From Pomphorhynchus laevis (taxonomy: Eukaryota > Acanthocephala > Palaeacanthocephala > Echinorhynchida > Pomphorhynchidae): a stretch of DNA of 64,000 nt. Shown here in pieces: positions 11,544-22,866 of this stretch. The position numbers and the translations under genes were made by a program. Under the pieces are notes generated by a model. It saw nothing but the letters and a program-made list of their open reading frames with translations, did no database searches and was not told the DNA's origin. The stretch covers positions 124,001-188,000 of the forward strand of contig WNNJ02002717.1 in NCBI GenBank assembly GCA_012934845.2, in the 5' to 3' direction. Each line of letters starts with the position of its first letter. Positions within the stretch are counted from its first letter, which is position 1.

Positions 11544-11638
11544 CTGTCCGATTTGGAGTTAGAGGATTGTAAAGCATCAGATTCCATTTCGTCATCGTCT
11601 TGATTTTGAAAATCATCAATTTGATAGCAATTTGGCAT
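11544..11638 (-). CDS. Probable first coding exon, likely of the RFX gene
   Basis: Minus-strand ATG at 11636-11638 opens a 95-nt frame ending at a perfect GTGAGT donor, phase 2. The peptide reads MPNCYQIDDFQNQDDDEMES then DALQSSNSKSD: acidic, serine-rich, typical of a disordered N-terminus of a nuclear protein. The strand and position (about 3.9 kb upstream of the RFX DNA-binding exon) suggest the same gene, but the next known exon begins in phase 0, so an intermediate exon is required. It could instead belong to another minus-strand gene. Confidence 0.5.
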
Positions 11639-12014
11639 TGTAGTAAATGCTATGATTAAATATTACCATTTACTTGAAGTTAACTTTACAAAATGTTTTT
11701 TGAACATTAAACAATTTAGTCGTTTTATAAAGGGTTAATGCTTTGATATTCAGATTTCGGTGTTGGTTTTTAGACATCAAAACCTAACCTAGATGCCATT
11801 AGATAAATGCAATAAGGTATCTGCTATGTCTGTGCAATTATTTTAAGAATATCCACATCCTACATTAGGTAGACGATTTGCGCATACAGGTCGAAATTTG
11901 TTTGTAACCGATTGCTAGACAATCATTTTTGCACGAGCCGTATTACTTCATTGGTCAGTTTTAATTTAATTTTATATGTCATAATGGTTTACTAGTTGTT
12001 TTAGAAGAACAAAG
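11639..12014. other. Region upstream of the putative first RFX exon
   Basis: Expected to hold the 5' UTR and promoter of the minus-strand gene. No clear TATA or initiator can be called in this AT-rich sequence. Confidence 0.3.
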
Positions 12015-12780
12015 CTTTAAAAATCAGATACGCTAACTTAGTCTACGTATTTTATACTATTTAAAATAAATTTGCTTGTCATTATAATAATTTTATATTC
12101 AAATATATATTCTATACATTTTAATTTAATATTGTAATATTTTTGTTTATAATAATCCGTACTGTGTATTTATTGATTTGCCCTACCTATCATATTTGAA
12201 TGCAAATATTTTGAAACAACATTTATTTTTTTATTACAAATTATAAATCAGATCAGCTAAATTGGGCCTACGTATGTTATACTATTTATAAATAAAAATC
12301 GAATAATAAATAATTATAAATAATAAATAATTTTGGTATTAAGTAACGTCACGTATTGATTAATAAACTTTTATTTTGATTTAAAACATTTAATTTTTAA
12401 TCTATAACTTACTTAATATATAGACTATAATGAATATGTATTTTTACATTGAATAATGTAAAACAAAAAATAAATTATAAAAAATAAAAATTACAGAATG
12501 ACAAAAACCACAGGAAATTTTTATTAATATCGAAACAAGCAATATGCGATATTATTTGATTTCCTAAGTAGTTTTACGCATTTTAACATATACAAATTAT
12601 TAAATCTGCTAACTCAGTCTACGTATTTTATATTATTAATAAATTAAAAATAATGCTAAATAAAATTTAAATAATTAAATGATAAATAATAAAAAATGAA
12701 ATTATAAATAATAAAAAATTAAATAATTATAAATAATTAATAACTGTTATTAAGATTTTTTAAGATTTCGTTCGACACTA
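12015..12780 (+). repeat. Cluster of MITE family A ends
   Basis: Three copies of the terminal motif occur within 600 bases (near 12023, 12245 and 12600, each of the GCTAACT(C/T)AGTCTACGTA type), each followed by AT-rich arm sequence. This suggests repeated insertion of the same family into itself. Confidence 0.55.
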
Positions 12781-13430
12781 ACGGACGAAACAATACCAAT
12801 ATATCAGGCTAAAGCCTGTCAAGGTGTATGGAGTTGGAAGTAATGAAGTTAAAGATAAAAAAAATAATGCTAAATAGTTCATTTAGAATTAAAAATAATG
12901 CTAAATAAAGTTCAAATAATTAACATATAAATAATAAATAATAAATATTTATTTATAAATATTGTTACATAAGATTTTATATAATGTTTATTAAGTAAAA
13001 ATTTAAAATTGAAATTTAAAATAAAAGTCAATTTTTATTTATTGAATAATTAATAATTGGCGATGTAAAACAGTATCAGTAAAATTAATTTTCTGCAAAC
13101 ATTCATTTGTAAGCAGCAAAAATACGCATAATGGAACTAGGCGTAAATTATAAATTTTATAAATTAAAAATAATGATAAATAAAAATTACATAAATAATA
13201 AATAATTATAAATAATAAATAATTTTGTTATTATGCAACGTCACGTATTAATTGATAATCTTTTAATTTGACTAAAAACATGTAATTTCCAATCCATAAC
13301 TTACTTAATCAATAAACTGAAACGAATGTATTTTTACATTGAAAATAACGTTAAAAAAATAAAAATTACCGAATAACAAAAACCACAGGAAATTTTTATT
13401 AATATCGAAACAAGCAATATGCGATATTAT
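12290..13430 (+). repeat. Direct duplication of about 260 bp
   Basis: 12290-12556 and 13170-13430 are diverged direct copies: both run from TAATTTTG(G/T)TATTA through AACGTCACGTATT to an almost identical end, ACAAAAACCACAGGAAATTT followed by TATCGAAACAAGCAATATGC. No ORF in either. Confidence 0.65.
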
Positions 13431-13484
13431 ATATATTATTATTTATTAATAATTCAATAATATTATATTATTATAGTGTCTCCA

Positions 13485-14406
13485 AAGAGCCTTGGTAGAT
13501 CGATTAATTCCTGTAATAACAAAACAATATTTGAATGAAACATGTAATTGCATTTTAACAATGTCATTAAGTTTGGGAGGACTTGGCATCGTAGATCCGG
13601 TATTTTCAATATGGAGTGTCTACAGTTCATCATTGGTCCTTAGTGACACCTTCAAGAGGGCAATATCTAGCAATGAGTTACGTGATCTTCAGACGAACAC
13701 TTTGAGACAGTAGGACTCACAACGCCTTAATGAACGACTTCAGCAGGTCCTGACGCATAATGATGGAAAAGGGTCGCGTGTGATTTCGCATACATCAAGA
13801 TACGTAAGATTTGAATGGCTGAGTTCATTGTCACTAGTCCCTCACGATTTTCAGCTAACACCGAACCAGTTCAGATATTGGTTATGTACAAGATATGGAT
13901 GAACTGCAGACGAGATGGTCGGGACAAAATGTATATTCGGTGAAATCCTCAACTTGAGCCACGCATTGACAAGTCAGCGAGGTGGGCTAGCAATAATTCG
14001 TCATGATGCTGTACGCAACACAATCGCAAAAGCTCTATTAGAAATATGTTCAGGTGTAGAAGTGGAACCATTGCTATCCATGGTCCCAAACGATATGGAT
14101 TTTGATGTTCCCACGACATCGCGGGACAATTATGCATTTTTAGATGTGGTATACAGTGGTTTGGAAGGCAATCGATTTGAGCGAACGTTTTTCGACGTAA
14201 ATGTATTCACAATCCATGCTCAGTCGACTGTCAGCAGAAGCCTTGAGGCGTCCTTCGAATTCAACGAAAACCGTAAGCGAGCAAAATACAACGAAAGAGT
14301 GGAGAAAATCAAGCGTGCAAGATTCGTCCCTCTGATATTTTCAACTTCTGTTGGTATCAGAAAGGAGGTAATCAGGGTATTAAAGGATGTAGTAGCAAAT
14401 ATGTAG
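13485..14406 (+). pseudogene. Retroelement relic: C-terminal part of a reverse-transcriptase polyprotein
   Basis: One plus-strand frame, broken about twice. In order it shows LSLGGLGIVDP, then FEWLSSLSLVPHDF, then FRYWLCTRYG, then HALTSQRGGLAIIRHD, then FLDVVYSG, RTFFDVNVFTIHAQS and FVPLIFSTSVG. This order (GG(M/L)GI.DP, LPL..HGF, FRDALCLRYG, HAL.C.RGGF...RH, D(V/I)...G, FFDVRVFNP, FTPLVFS.GG) is that of a reverse-transcriptase element type common in cnidarians, arthropods and other invertebrates, whose C-terminal block resembles a PD-(D/E)XK nuclease. That last reading is inference. It looks 5'-truncated and old. Confidence 0.75.
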
Positions 14407-14640
14407 GTAATTCTAGTTTACGCAATGTACATTACGGTGAAGCCCTTGTCTTGGTAAAACTGAAAATAGGCTTTGGGCTTGTCCGGGGTGCCTCTGCCTG
14501 TTTACGAGCCCCAAGATCTACGCGTCGAAATCCTGTTCAAAACGGCATTTATTGCCGATAATGCCGACATCGTTTTTCCTAACAAGTAATAATATCGGGA
14601 CCCATTTGCTGGTAACCTCGAATTGTAAATCTAAACAATA
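14407..14640 (+). other. Probable 3' UTR of the retroelement relic
   Basis: GC-richer sequence directly after the terminal stop (GCCTCTGCCTGTTTACGAGC, CGACATCGTTTTTCCTAAC), giving way to AT-rich MITE sequence at about 14640. It has no coding frame. Confidence 0.5.
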
Positions 14641-14960
14641 TAATAATTAATAAAAAATATTAACCAATTTTTATGAATTGACTAATAAATAACAAACGAT
14701 GTATAACAATAAGGATTAGACGTCATCAGGAGGAACTGCTATGATATCATGTTTAGGATCATATTCATCCACGCAACATATCAGTTGGGACAAATACATG
14801 CTAATGGCGTATTTCCTCAGACGCAAGTTGATTATCTAGCATCTTATTCTAATACAAAATATATTATTTATTATCCATCCATAAAATTTTCCGCTTAATA
14901 GTTTATATAAATATTTAATAATATTTTGTTTTTTATAATATTTTGTTGGATTATATCAAC
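14640..14960 (+). repeat. MITE family A, core copy
   Basis: Contains the family core: GAATTGACTAATAAATAAC, GTCATCAGGAGGAACTGCTA and GCGTATTTCCTCAGA in the expected spacing. It abuts the retroelement relic, so one may have inserted beside or into the other. Confidence 0.65.
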
Positions 14961-15689
14961 AAAATTATATTGATATTTTTGATTTTATTTTAATAATATT
15001 TTGTTGTATTAATTTAGTAATTTAATAATTCTTAAATTCTTTTAAATTTCAAATTTAGACTCAAATATGGAATGTAACGGATTGTAAGATATTTTAGCAA
15101 TTAATTTTCTAAATTATTTTAAATAATTATCTGTAAATAATTATAACCGAAAATTATCGTTTACGTTAAATTTAAATTTAAGCACGCTTATCGTGTTCAT
15201 CATTTCGTCGTATGTTTAAACGAAATTTCGTATTTTCGTTATGTTACATAATGACCATAACGCTATTATTATATTATTCTGATTCGTGGAAGTAACACAT
15301 TAACTATTTTTAAATATCCAGGAACTATCAGGTATTGTGGAACGACAAAAAAAATCATTTTAATATATCGCTAGAAATATTAAAATTTAAAGAAAATTAA
15401 CATTCAAAAAAAATCTTTAGAAAATTAACCATGAATTGACATTTGATAGCATTCACTTTGTTGAAGTCATATCAACAAAATTATATTGATATTTTTGATT
15501 TTATTTTAGTAATATTTTGTTGTATTAATTTAGTAATTTAATAATTCTTAAATTATTTTAAATTTCAAATTATTTTAAAAAATTATCTGTAAATAATTAT
15601 AACCGAAAATTATCATTTACGTTAAATTTAAATTTAAGCACGCTTATCGTGTTCATCATTTCGTCGTATGTTTAAACGAAATTTCGTAT
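14954..15689 (+). repeat. Segment duplication, one copy inside a fold-back element
   Basis: 14954-15237 and 15468-15689 are direct copies (shared ATATTGATATTTTTGATTTT, GCACGCTTATCGTGTTCATC, TTTCGTCGTATGTTTAAACG). The second copy lacks about 60 bases near its middle and lies between the arms of the fold-back element at 15308-16045. Confidence 0.75.
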
Positions 15690-16045
15690 AATAACCTCTA
15701 ATAAGGATTAGAGGTTATCAGGAGGAACTGATATCAGGAGGAATGCTAACTTCAGTTCGCATTTTCAGAAAATTACTATTTGTAATTTCGTTAACAGAAG
15801 TTAGCGAAATATAAAGTAATCCTCTTGACTTTGATCCAGCTCAAATAATTTTACATTTGGAGTTTATAATATTTCCAGCAATGACTTCAACAAAGTGAAT
15901 GCTATCAAATGTCAATTCATGGTTAATTTTCTAAAGATTTTTTTCTGAATGTTAATTTTCTTTAAATTTTGATATTTCTAGCGAAATATTAAAATGATTT
16001 TTATTGTCGTTCCACAATACCTGATAGTTCCTGGATATTTAAAAA
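15308..16045. mobile_element. Fold-back DNA element with arms of about 150 bp
   Basis: The left arm starts at ATTTTTAAATATCCAGGAAC and reads through CAGGTATTGTGGAACGACA to ATTCACTTTGTTGAAGTCAT. The right arm is its near-perfect inverse, ending GTTCCTGGATATTTAAAAAT. The interior carries the duplicated flank segment plus a MITE-A core scrap (15700-15745) and a family C scrap (15745-15850). There is no transposase. Arm identity is high, so insertion looks fairly recent. Confidence 0.8.
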
Positions 16046-17145
16046 TTAAAAATACAGATCTATCATTAATTACTAAAAGTAATCAAAGCTACTTTAACGA
16101 TAAAAGTGCACGCTACATTTTTTTTACCAAAAATGCAGTGGATAAAAATCCAATGCATTTTAGAAACCAGTAAAGTTTAAATCTAAAATTGTACTTTTTA
16201 ATGTATAATTTTACCTTAAATTGTATAGAATAAGGGAATATTCTGAAAGTGGTAAATTTAAATAAGATTATTTTGAATGAAGATATTACAGTTTCAATGC
16301 TCTCAGTAATTCCGAAAAAATATAATTTAATCAATAGGCAGTGATAACAAAATGAATTATCTAATTAAATTTAAACAATTAATATTTGATCAGTTTAATT
16401 AACTTTAGATTACGTTATTTTAATTGATATTATTTTTTAAATAATATTACAATAAATTACAAAGATAATTTTTATCTTTTTAATATATTTGGATTAGATA
16501 ATTTTTCTTACGTCCATAAGGTCTAAGCTATAAAAAAACTATTTTAAACAAACTATAATTAATAAATTTATTTTACAATCGAAACAGATTATCGGTTTAT
16601 GTAATTGATAAAAATGCATAAAATTATTTTTAATCAAAACATTTTACCAAAATATGTAAAACATTTAACAATTGCATTAACGTTTTCTTGTTTGCAATCT
16701 TAATAATCATTAATAATCACGATTAAAATGTAAAATCCGTTGTATGTTAAATATATCATTAAAAATATTAACAAAAATATTATTTTTATTATAACATTTG
16801 TTAATATAAATGTGTCGTTTAAAAAGTGAGTACTGAAAATAAGATCATACAAATAAAAAATACGATTCATTGTAATTCAAAATATAATTCATTGTAATTA
16901 AAAAAGTAGCGAAGATACTTTTAAAAATATTAAAAAGTATATAAAATAAAAAAATATAAAATAAAGTATAAATTAAAATACTTCTCTATTATGTCACGTA
17001 AGTTATATGTCACTTCATATAACTTGCGTGAATAAGTGTTTGTAATGTTTTTCTTTGAAGTTTGTTTCTATGTTTTATTGTAATTTGTATAAATGGCAAC
17101 TTAGTAATTTTTTGTAGTTTTCTGACAATGATGGCAGTAGCTATT
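16046..17145. other. No recognised gene; one strong hairpin
   Basis: AT-rich. At 16992-17033 an inverted pair (TCACGTAAGTTATATG and CATATAACTTGCGTGA) can form a 16-bp stem with one mismatch. Confidence 0.45.
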
Positions 17146-17231
17146 GAAATATCGAACACATTCACGTTTTGTTGTATTAAATAAAAATACTATTCTTCGT
17201 TCCATAAAGATTTTATTTATAAAAGAAGAAA

Positions 17232-17489
17232 ATGGATATTTTCAAAAACTATTCAAAATTAGAACGATTATCTAATCTGACAAAACTGAAGCTGCTATTA
17301 AAGGCCACTCATTACAGATATTATATAAAAGAAGATTATTTTTTAAGATTATTAAAAGAGGAAGAAAATTTGACATTCCATATAGATACTTGTGTAAGGG
17401 AGTATCACAAGGATCGCCATTGTATCCGATATCTTTTTAAGTACATTACACCTTACGAAATATCGGACATTCACGTTTTGTTGTATTAA
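17232..17489 (+). CDS. Hypothetical 85-residue ORF, tandem copy 1
   Basis: ATG preceded by an in-frame TAA, terminated by TAA. The peptide begins MDIFKNYSKLERLSNLTKLK, is Lys/Leu-rich and probably helical, and in the second half carries two Cys and a His/Arg/Asp run (TCVREYHKDRHCIRYLF). I do not recognise it. There is no signal peptide or membrane helix. TATAAAAG lies only about a dozen bases upstream of the ATG, too close to act as a TATA box for it. It may be an exon or a chance ORF preserved by recent duplication. Confidence 0.35.
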   Translation: MDIFKNYSKLERLSNLTKLKLLLKATHYRYYIKEDYFLRLLKEEENLTFHIDTCVREYHKDRHCIRYLFKYITPYEISDIHVLLY

Positions 17490-17540
17490 ATAAAAATACT
17501 ATTCTTCGTTCCATAAAGATTTTATTTATAAAAGAAGAAA

Positions 17541-17798
17541 ATGGATATTTTCAAAAACTATTCAAAATTAGAACGATTATCTAATCTGACAAAACTGAAG
17601 CTGCTATTAAAGGCCACTCATTACAGATATTATATAAAAGAAGATTATTTTTTAAGATTATTAAAAGAGGAAGAAAATTTGACATTCCATATAGATACTT
17701 GTGTAAGGGAGTATCACAAGGATCGCCATTGTATCCGATATCTTTTTAAGTACATTACACCTTACGAAATATCGGACATTCACGTTTTGTTGTATTAA
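17541..17798 (+). CDS. Hypothetical 85-residue ORF, tandem copy 2
   Basis: The encoded protein is identical to that of the copy 309 bases upstream, and the noncoding spacer is identical too apart from a base or two, so identity says nothing about selection on the protein. A third, truncated start follows at 17850. Confidence 0.35.
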   Translation: MDIFKNYSKLERLSNLTKLKLLLKATHYRYYIKEDYFLRLLKEEENLTFHIDTCVREYHKDRHCIRYLFKYITPYEISDIHVLLY

Positions 17799-17938
17799 AT
17801 AAAAATACTATTCTTCGTTCAATAAAGATTTTATTTATAAAAGAAGAAAATGGATATTTTCAAAAACTATTCAAAATTAGAACGATTATCTAATCTGACA
17901 AAACTAAAGCTGCTATTAAAGGCCACTCATTACAGAGA

Positions 17939-18600
17939 TTAGTCAAATAGAAGGCTGAATAAACGGATTGGGCGAAGGAATGTACCAAACGAACATAATG
18001 TAAGTAAGATACCTCGTTACATTGCATTTTTACAGTATAAAAATAAAAAAGAAAAATGTGATTGAATAAAATAAATTGAAAATGAGTGATCAATAATGAT
18101 TAGATAATTTCCTCAAGTTCAGCAAGTTTAAGAGTTATTTAACCTATTGACCATTTAGAAAAAAAATCTTTCGACTATTTGAGTCAATTTCTAAATGTGT
18201 GAGATGGCGACCCTTTTAATTATGTTACCGTGATGTACAAAACTTTATCAAAAACATCATTGAAATCTTACTTTGAATAAAGGAAAACCATAATAATGCA
18301 GTCATGATGACGTAGTATACAGAATTTTGATGAATTTGGATCGATGGATATTATTCATAAGTCACTTATAATCGTAATGCTGGAGTTATCATTACTATTT
18401 TTCATTTATCAATTGCTATTAATGTTTAATTATTAAATTTTAAAATTATTTAATGGTAATATTAATAATTACGCACTGACAATTAATAATTATCCGTAAT
18501 AGGATATATCCGAATCATTTGCTATTCAAATCTTATATTGAAATATATCAACAAACCCTATATTTTTAATAGTGAAATACACATGAATCTATAAAAAGTA
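17939..18600. other. No recognised gene
   Basis: AT-rich with no supported feature. A word from 18540-18600 (CAACAAACCCTATATTTTTA) recurs at 19660, on the far side of the family B array. Confidence 0.4.
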
Positions 18601-19325
18601 TATTTCAATGAATAAAAAGTTCCGTTTCGTCATCACAATGACTCATCAGTGCCAGATCCCTCCCACTACTGGATTGGTTTCACTCTCTTTTGAGATTTAT
18701 GATTTAAGTTAGCCGATATTCAAGACACCTGCGTGGCATTTGCCAGTGCTTTTGCTAATAATCCTATTTGGTGAAGCAGTGGTGCTGATTTAGCACTCAA
18801 TGTGAAGTTACCAAAAATCTTTCTGGTACTTCATACACATGACTCGTGTGCCGTCTGCCAGTCCTCCTCTGCATCCAGTAGTGGGAGGGATCTGGCGCTG
18901 ATGAGTCATTGTGATGACGAAATGGTACTTGCTACCGTTCTTCCGTGTCTGACTTTAATGATAACAACATATTTCACGCGGATTGGTCTCACTCTCTTTT
19001 GAGATTTATGATTTAAGTTAGCCGATATTCAAGAGACCTGCGCTGGAATTTGCCAGTGCTCTTGCTAATGATCCTATTTGGTGAAGCAGTAGTGCTGATT
19101 TAGCACTCAATGTGAAGTTACCAAAAAATCTTTCTGATACTTCATACACATGACTTGTGTGCCGTCTGCCAGTACTCCTCTGCATCCAGTAGTGGGAGAG
19201 ATCTGCACTGATGAGTCATTGTGATCACGAAACGGTACTTGTTACCGCTCTACCGCGTCTGGCTTTAATGATAACAACGTATTTCATGCGGATTGTTTTT
19301 ACTCTTTTGAGATTTAATGGATAAA
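18600..19325. repeat. Family B repeat array, two direct copies
   Basis: Copies at about 18620-18960 and 18980-19320 share GACTCATCAGTGCCAGAT / GATGAGTCATTGTGATGACG, TGCATCCAGTAGTGGGAG, GTGCCGTCTGCCAGT and GATTTATGATTTAAGTTAGC. Each copy is itself partly palindromic (CTCATCAGTGCCAGAT ... ATCTGGCGCTGATGAG). Same family as 5.1-5.8 kb. No coding content. Confidence 0.7.
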
Positions 19326-21350
19326 AAGTATATAAAAAGTATAAAAAGTATATTCAGCTTATGCAAACATCAGCATATAAAAATTATCAAAATGTTGTTT
19401 TAATTCAAGTTTAAAATCATACTAATTCCAATCTTAATATAAAATTTTAAATTAATACTCTTTATACTATGGATGTATCAAAATACAGAGAATAATGGTG
19501 AATTGTCTGAGAATAATCGTTGTAACGCTTTTACTAATCATGAGGTGAAGTGTAATGGTTATAGGTGATCAAATTATAATTTGATTATATCACTATTACA
19601 ATAATATTTTTTATTTAAATCAATAGCTTGGCTGTTCAAATTTTATTTTGAAAGATATCAACAAACCCTATATTTTTAGTAGTGAAATACACATGAATCT
19701 ATAAAAAGTATATTTTTATATATGGGTGCTTTCATATTGGTACATTGACACAAAATATGCTAAAAATAGATTTCTTATTTAGTATTTTAAATAGTATTTT
19801 CAATGTAAGAAAGAATAGTATCATTTTCAATAAGTTTTAATAAGAAACTTTTCGAAAAGAATACTATATGATATTTTAATTTTAAAAATATAGAATCAAT
19901 TTACGAACAAAATATAATTAATTTATGATAAGAAACTTGACTATTAACTTTAATGTTAAGGGTAAAAAACTTATTAAATACGAAAAATATTTTATAAACA
20001 TGTTTTAATGCAAGCACATTTTATCAAATAATCAAATATTTTTACAAAACTAGTTTTGGTTTTGTAAAACCAAAACTAGTATATTGCCAAGTTTGCATTA
20101 ATTTAAGCATTTGTATAAATAGACGAATTCATATATAAGTTGTTAGCAATGAAAAAATGAAGAGATTTAAGAATAATCTTTAAGAAACAAAATGCATCAG
20201 ACATTAACTGGCTAGGATTTGAACTTGCTGATTCTTGCCTTGACATAATTCTGTTAACTGAAAGGATTAATCAAACATTATTTATGACGAATACAATATA
20301 CCCGTGTAGAATATTAAAATATCCTTACAATGAATGTATCCTTATATTTTTGATTATACAACATTCTTTCGTGCCGACAACAAGAGAAATCAATTATGAA
20401 AGAAGTAATCTTCTCAATGTGTTTATGATAACAATATAGTCTTACTTTAACAAATATAAAGAATAGCGCGTTTGTATTAAAACAAAATTAAATTATTTTA
20501 AAATTAAAATAATTTATTAAAATTAAATTCTTTTTTAACACTTGAAGCAGCTCTTGTTGCTTGAAAATAAAACTTAAAATTTTGAAGCAATTATTTCTTT
20601 TATTTTATGATTAGTTGACGTGATCCTTCTTGCTTCATCGTATTAAGTTAAATTCATGATTTAAATGCCTATTTTGAAATTACAATTATTATTGTTATTA
20701 TTGGCAATATTTTTGAGATAAATATACATCTTTATTTCATATATATTGTTAGCAAAATATAACTATTAATTAGTACCTAGTTTTAAAGATTAATGAAAAT
20801 TTTCAAAATTTAACAGATTACACACTTTGACTACTTTTTCATTATTTACGTTTAAACGACTGTTGTTCTAAAAATAACATTACCAAACATAAGAAAACTG
20901 TCATTTTGTGCGTACTAAAAGTTTTAAAATTTGCATTATATAAGAGTTCTAGCATGATTTGTATAGTAAACTAATATATAAATGTCTTTTATTGAAAATT
21001 TCGGTTTAAGTTTAGTTTATTCCTTATACGCTTTTGCTGCAACTATTTTATATTTTTTGTCATAGTTTGATTTAAGAAACGTTTTTATCACTTAAATATA
21101 AAATATGTTGTAAATAAAAATGTAGGCTTTGAAATAATTCAGTAATTTTTATTTCTTTTTTAGTCAAACAAAATTATTTCTTTTTTAGTCAAACATCTCT
21201 TCTCGAAATCGAGAAGAGATAAGGACTAATCAGGTAGTTATTAAATTATTTTTATTTTTCAATCAATTTTGGTAATTTATTTTTTATTGCTCATAAAATT
21301 GTTTATATATTTGACGTAAACATGTTTAGCATAATGGATCAGTTCTTAAT
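19326..21350. other. No recognised gene; hairpins
   Basis: About 2 kb of AT-rich sequence. A short palindrome lies at 20044-20081 (AAAACTAGTTTTGG ... CCAAAACTAGT) and another at 21193-21215 (TCTTCTCGAAATCGAGAAGA). A plus-strand open stretch near 20185-20420 contains INWLGFELADSCLDIILLTE but lacks a start and any clear family. Confidence 0.45.
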
Positions 21351-21354
21351 GCTT

Positions 21355-21548
21355 TCCTACCGCCCAAAATATTTAAATCTGCTAAAAATATTTTAATCCG
21401 CCCAAAATATTTAATGCCACCCAAAATATGTCATTCTACCCTAAATATTTCATGATGCCTAAAATACTTAATGCCGACCAAAATATTAAATGCCGACCAA
21501 GATGCTTAATGCCGCCCAAAATATTTAATGCTGGCCAAAAAATAATAT
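21355..21548 (+). repeat. Minisatellite, 20-bp unit
   Basis: About nine imperfect units of the form ATGCCGCCCAAAATATTTAA, with drift in the GCC(G/A)(C/A)CC part. The same unit resumes at 22195-22255 after two SINE copies. Confidence 0.85.
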
Positions 21549-21559
21549 ACAGAAATGTA

Positions 21560-21800
21560 TATTTAACACCACTGGAACAGCCAGGCTAGTGGATATAACG
21601 TTGAATCGCGATATACAGACGTTGAGTTCAAATCAAATCAGCACCAGGGAGTAAGTAGATAATAAGGGTCGAAATGTGAAATGTAGTTATGGGTCAGCAA
21701 CTGATACGACCCACCCAGGCCGATTAGTAGCTTCCTGATGTATCAAGAATAGAAACAATACAAGTGAGGATAATGTCATGCCACAACCAGAAGAATTTCA
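21560..21800 (+). mobile_element. tRNA-derived SINE, copy 1
   Basis: The head resembles a tRNA: CCAGGCTAGTGGATATAAC in the A-box position and TTGAGTTCAAATC as the B-box about 40 bases on, flanked by a CCACTGG / CACCAGG acceptor-like pair. The body then has GGGTCAGCAACTGATACG and GAGGATAATGTCATGCCACA. Such elements are transcribed by RNA polymerase III and mobilised by LINE proteins. The 3' body is also present at 62.4 kb. Confidence 0.75.
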
Positions 21801-21954
21801 GCTAATATATGCAATCAAGTTAAATGAAAAGCATTCATTGTAAGTGGCATCATGAAAAGCAGTGATTCGGCTAGCGGATCATACATTAGGGTATGTTTCT
21901 AATAGATCGTTAGAATACGATCAACTACCAAAAATAAAAAAAATAATTTAGAAA

Positions 21955-22195
21955 TGTATTCTAAGAGCTGGACCAACCAGGCAAGTGAATGTAACGTTGA
22001 ATCGCAATACAGACGTTCTGAGTTCAAATACGATAAGCACCAGGTAGTACGCATATAATAAGTGTCGAAACGTGGAATATAGTATGGGCCAGCAGCTAAT
22101 GAAACCCATCCAGACTTATTAGTAGCGTCCTGCTGTATTAAGAATAGGAACGAAATACCTGTGAGGATAGTTTCGTGCCACAATTAGAAAAATAT
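21955..22195 (+). mobile_element. tRNA-derived SINE, copy 2
   Basis: Same structure as the copy 400 bases upstream: ACCAGGCAAGTGAATGTAAC, then TTCTGAGTTCAAATA, then GGGCCAGCAGCTAATGAAAC, then AATAGGAACGAAATACCTGT. The B-box has lost consensus bases. It is direct orientation, diverged from copy 1 by eye at many sites. Confidence 0.7.
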
Positions 22196-22255
22196 GTCAT
22201 GCCGACCAAAATACTTAATGCTGCCCAAACATTTCATGCAGCTCAAAAAATAGGA
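22195..22255 (+). repeat. Minisatellite, continuation
   Basis: About three units of the same 20-bp repeat (CATGCCGACCAAAATACTTA, then ATGCTGCCCAAACATTTC). The array was evidently split by the SINE insertions. Confidence 0.7.
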
Positions 22256-22866
22256 CCCTCTCCTTTAATGAGAATTATCAAATCCAAAATAATTAATAAA
22301 GTTGATAGTCACATAGAAACAAATAAATAAATGAAATGCAACAAAGATACATTTAAAAAATATTTAATGGAACAAAATTTGAAATTCATCGGGATGTAAG
22401 TGTAATTTAATACAATACTGTGTGATGTATATTATATTTTGAATATCCAATTTCGCTTTTGTGTTTATAATATATAAATATATAATATTAAAATTATCAA
22501 TTGTTCCAATCATGAGATAATCTCAGGAATATAAAAAAAGAAATATCAAATATGTAGATTTAAACACAAGAGTTCAAAGATAAAAGTTTATTTGAGATAA
22601 GTATCTTATGTTATAATATAGTATGTATTATTAATAGCAGTTGGTGAAATGAAACCTTTATTTATTTATTTAATTTGTGCTTGAATTTCATTAAAAAATT
22701 CAATTAAATACTTAATTGTTTTTTACAGAGTAACAAAAATCAATAGAAATAAACAATAATAAAAATAGAATATATGTAATAACGCACAAATGTAATTATA
22801 TATACATTATTATATATGCATTATATAATAATGCATATATACTAATTGAATCAATAAAAATAATAG
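22256..22866. other. No recognised gene
   Basis: AT-rich; TATA/TAATA simple sequence near 22790-22840. It lies just upstream of the terminal exon that follows, so it is presumably intron. Confidence 0.4.

Larger units (their letters stand above)
17146..17938 (+). repeat. 309-bp tandem repeat, about 2.5 units
   Basis: Units begin near 17232, 17541 and 17850. The first two appear identical over their coding part. The third departs after about 90 bases (TTACAGAG then unrelated sequence). A partial unit end precedes the array at 17146-17205. The period is divisible by three. It is either a very recent tandem duplication or an assembly artefact. Confidence 0.9.

Noticed and set aside
17216-17224. 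TATAAAAG as a core promoter for the tandem 85-residue ORF
   Set aside because: It lies about a dozen bases before the ATG, too close for a transcription start about 30 bases downstream to include the start codon.
20185-20420. Plus-strand open stretch containing INWLGFELADSCLDIILLTE, possibly a LINE endonuclease start
   Set aside because: No following endonuclease motifs, no start codon and no match to the other LINEs in the window.
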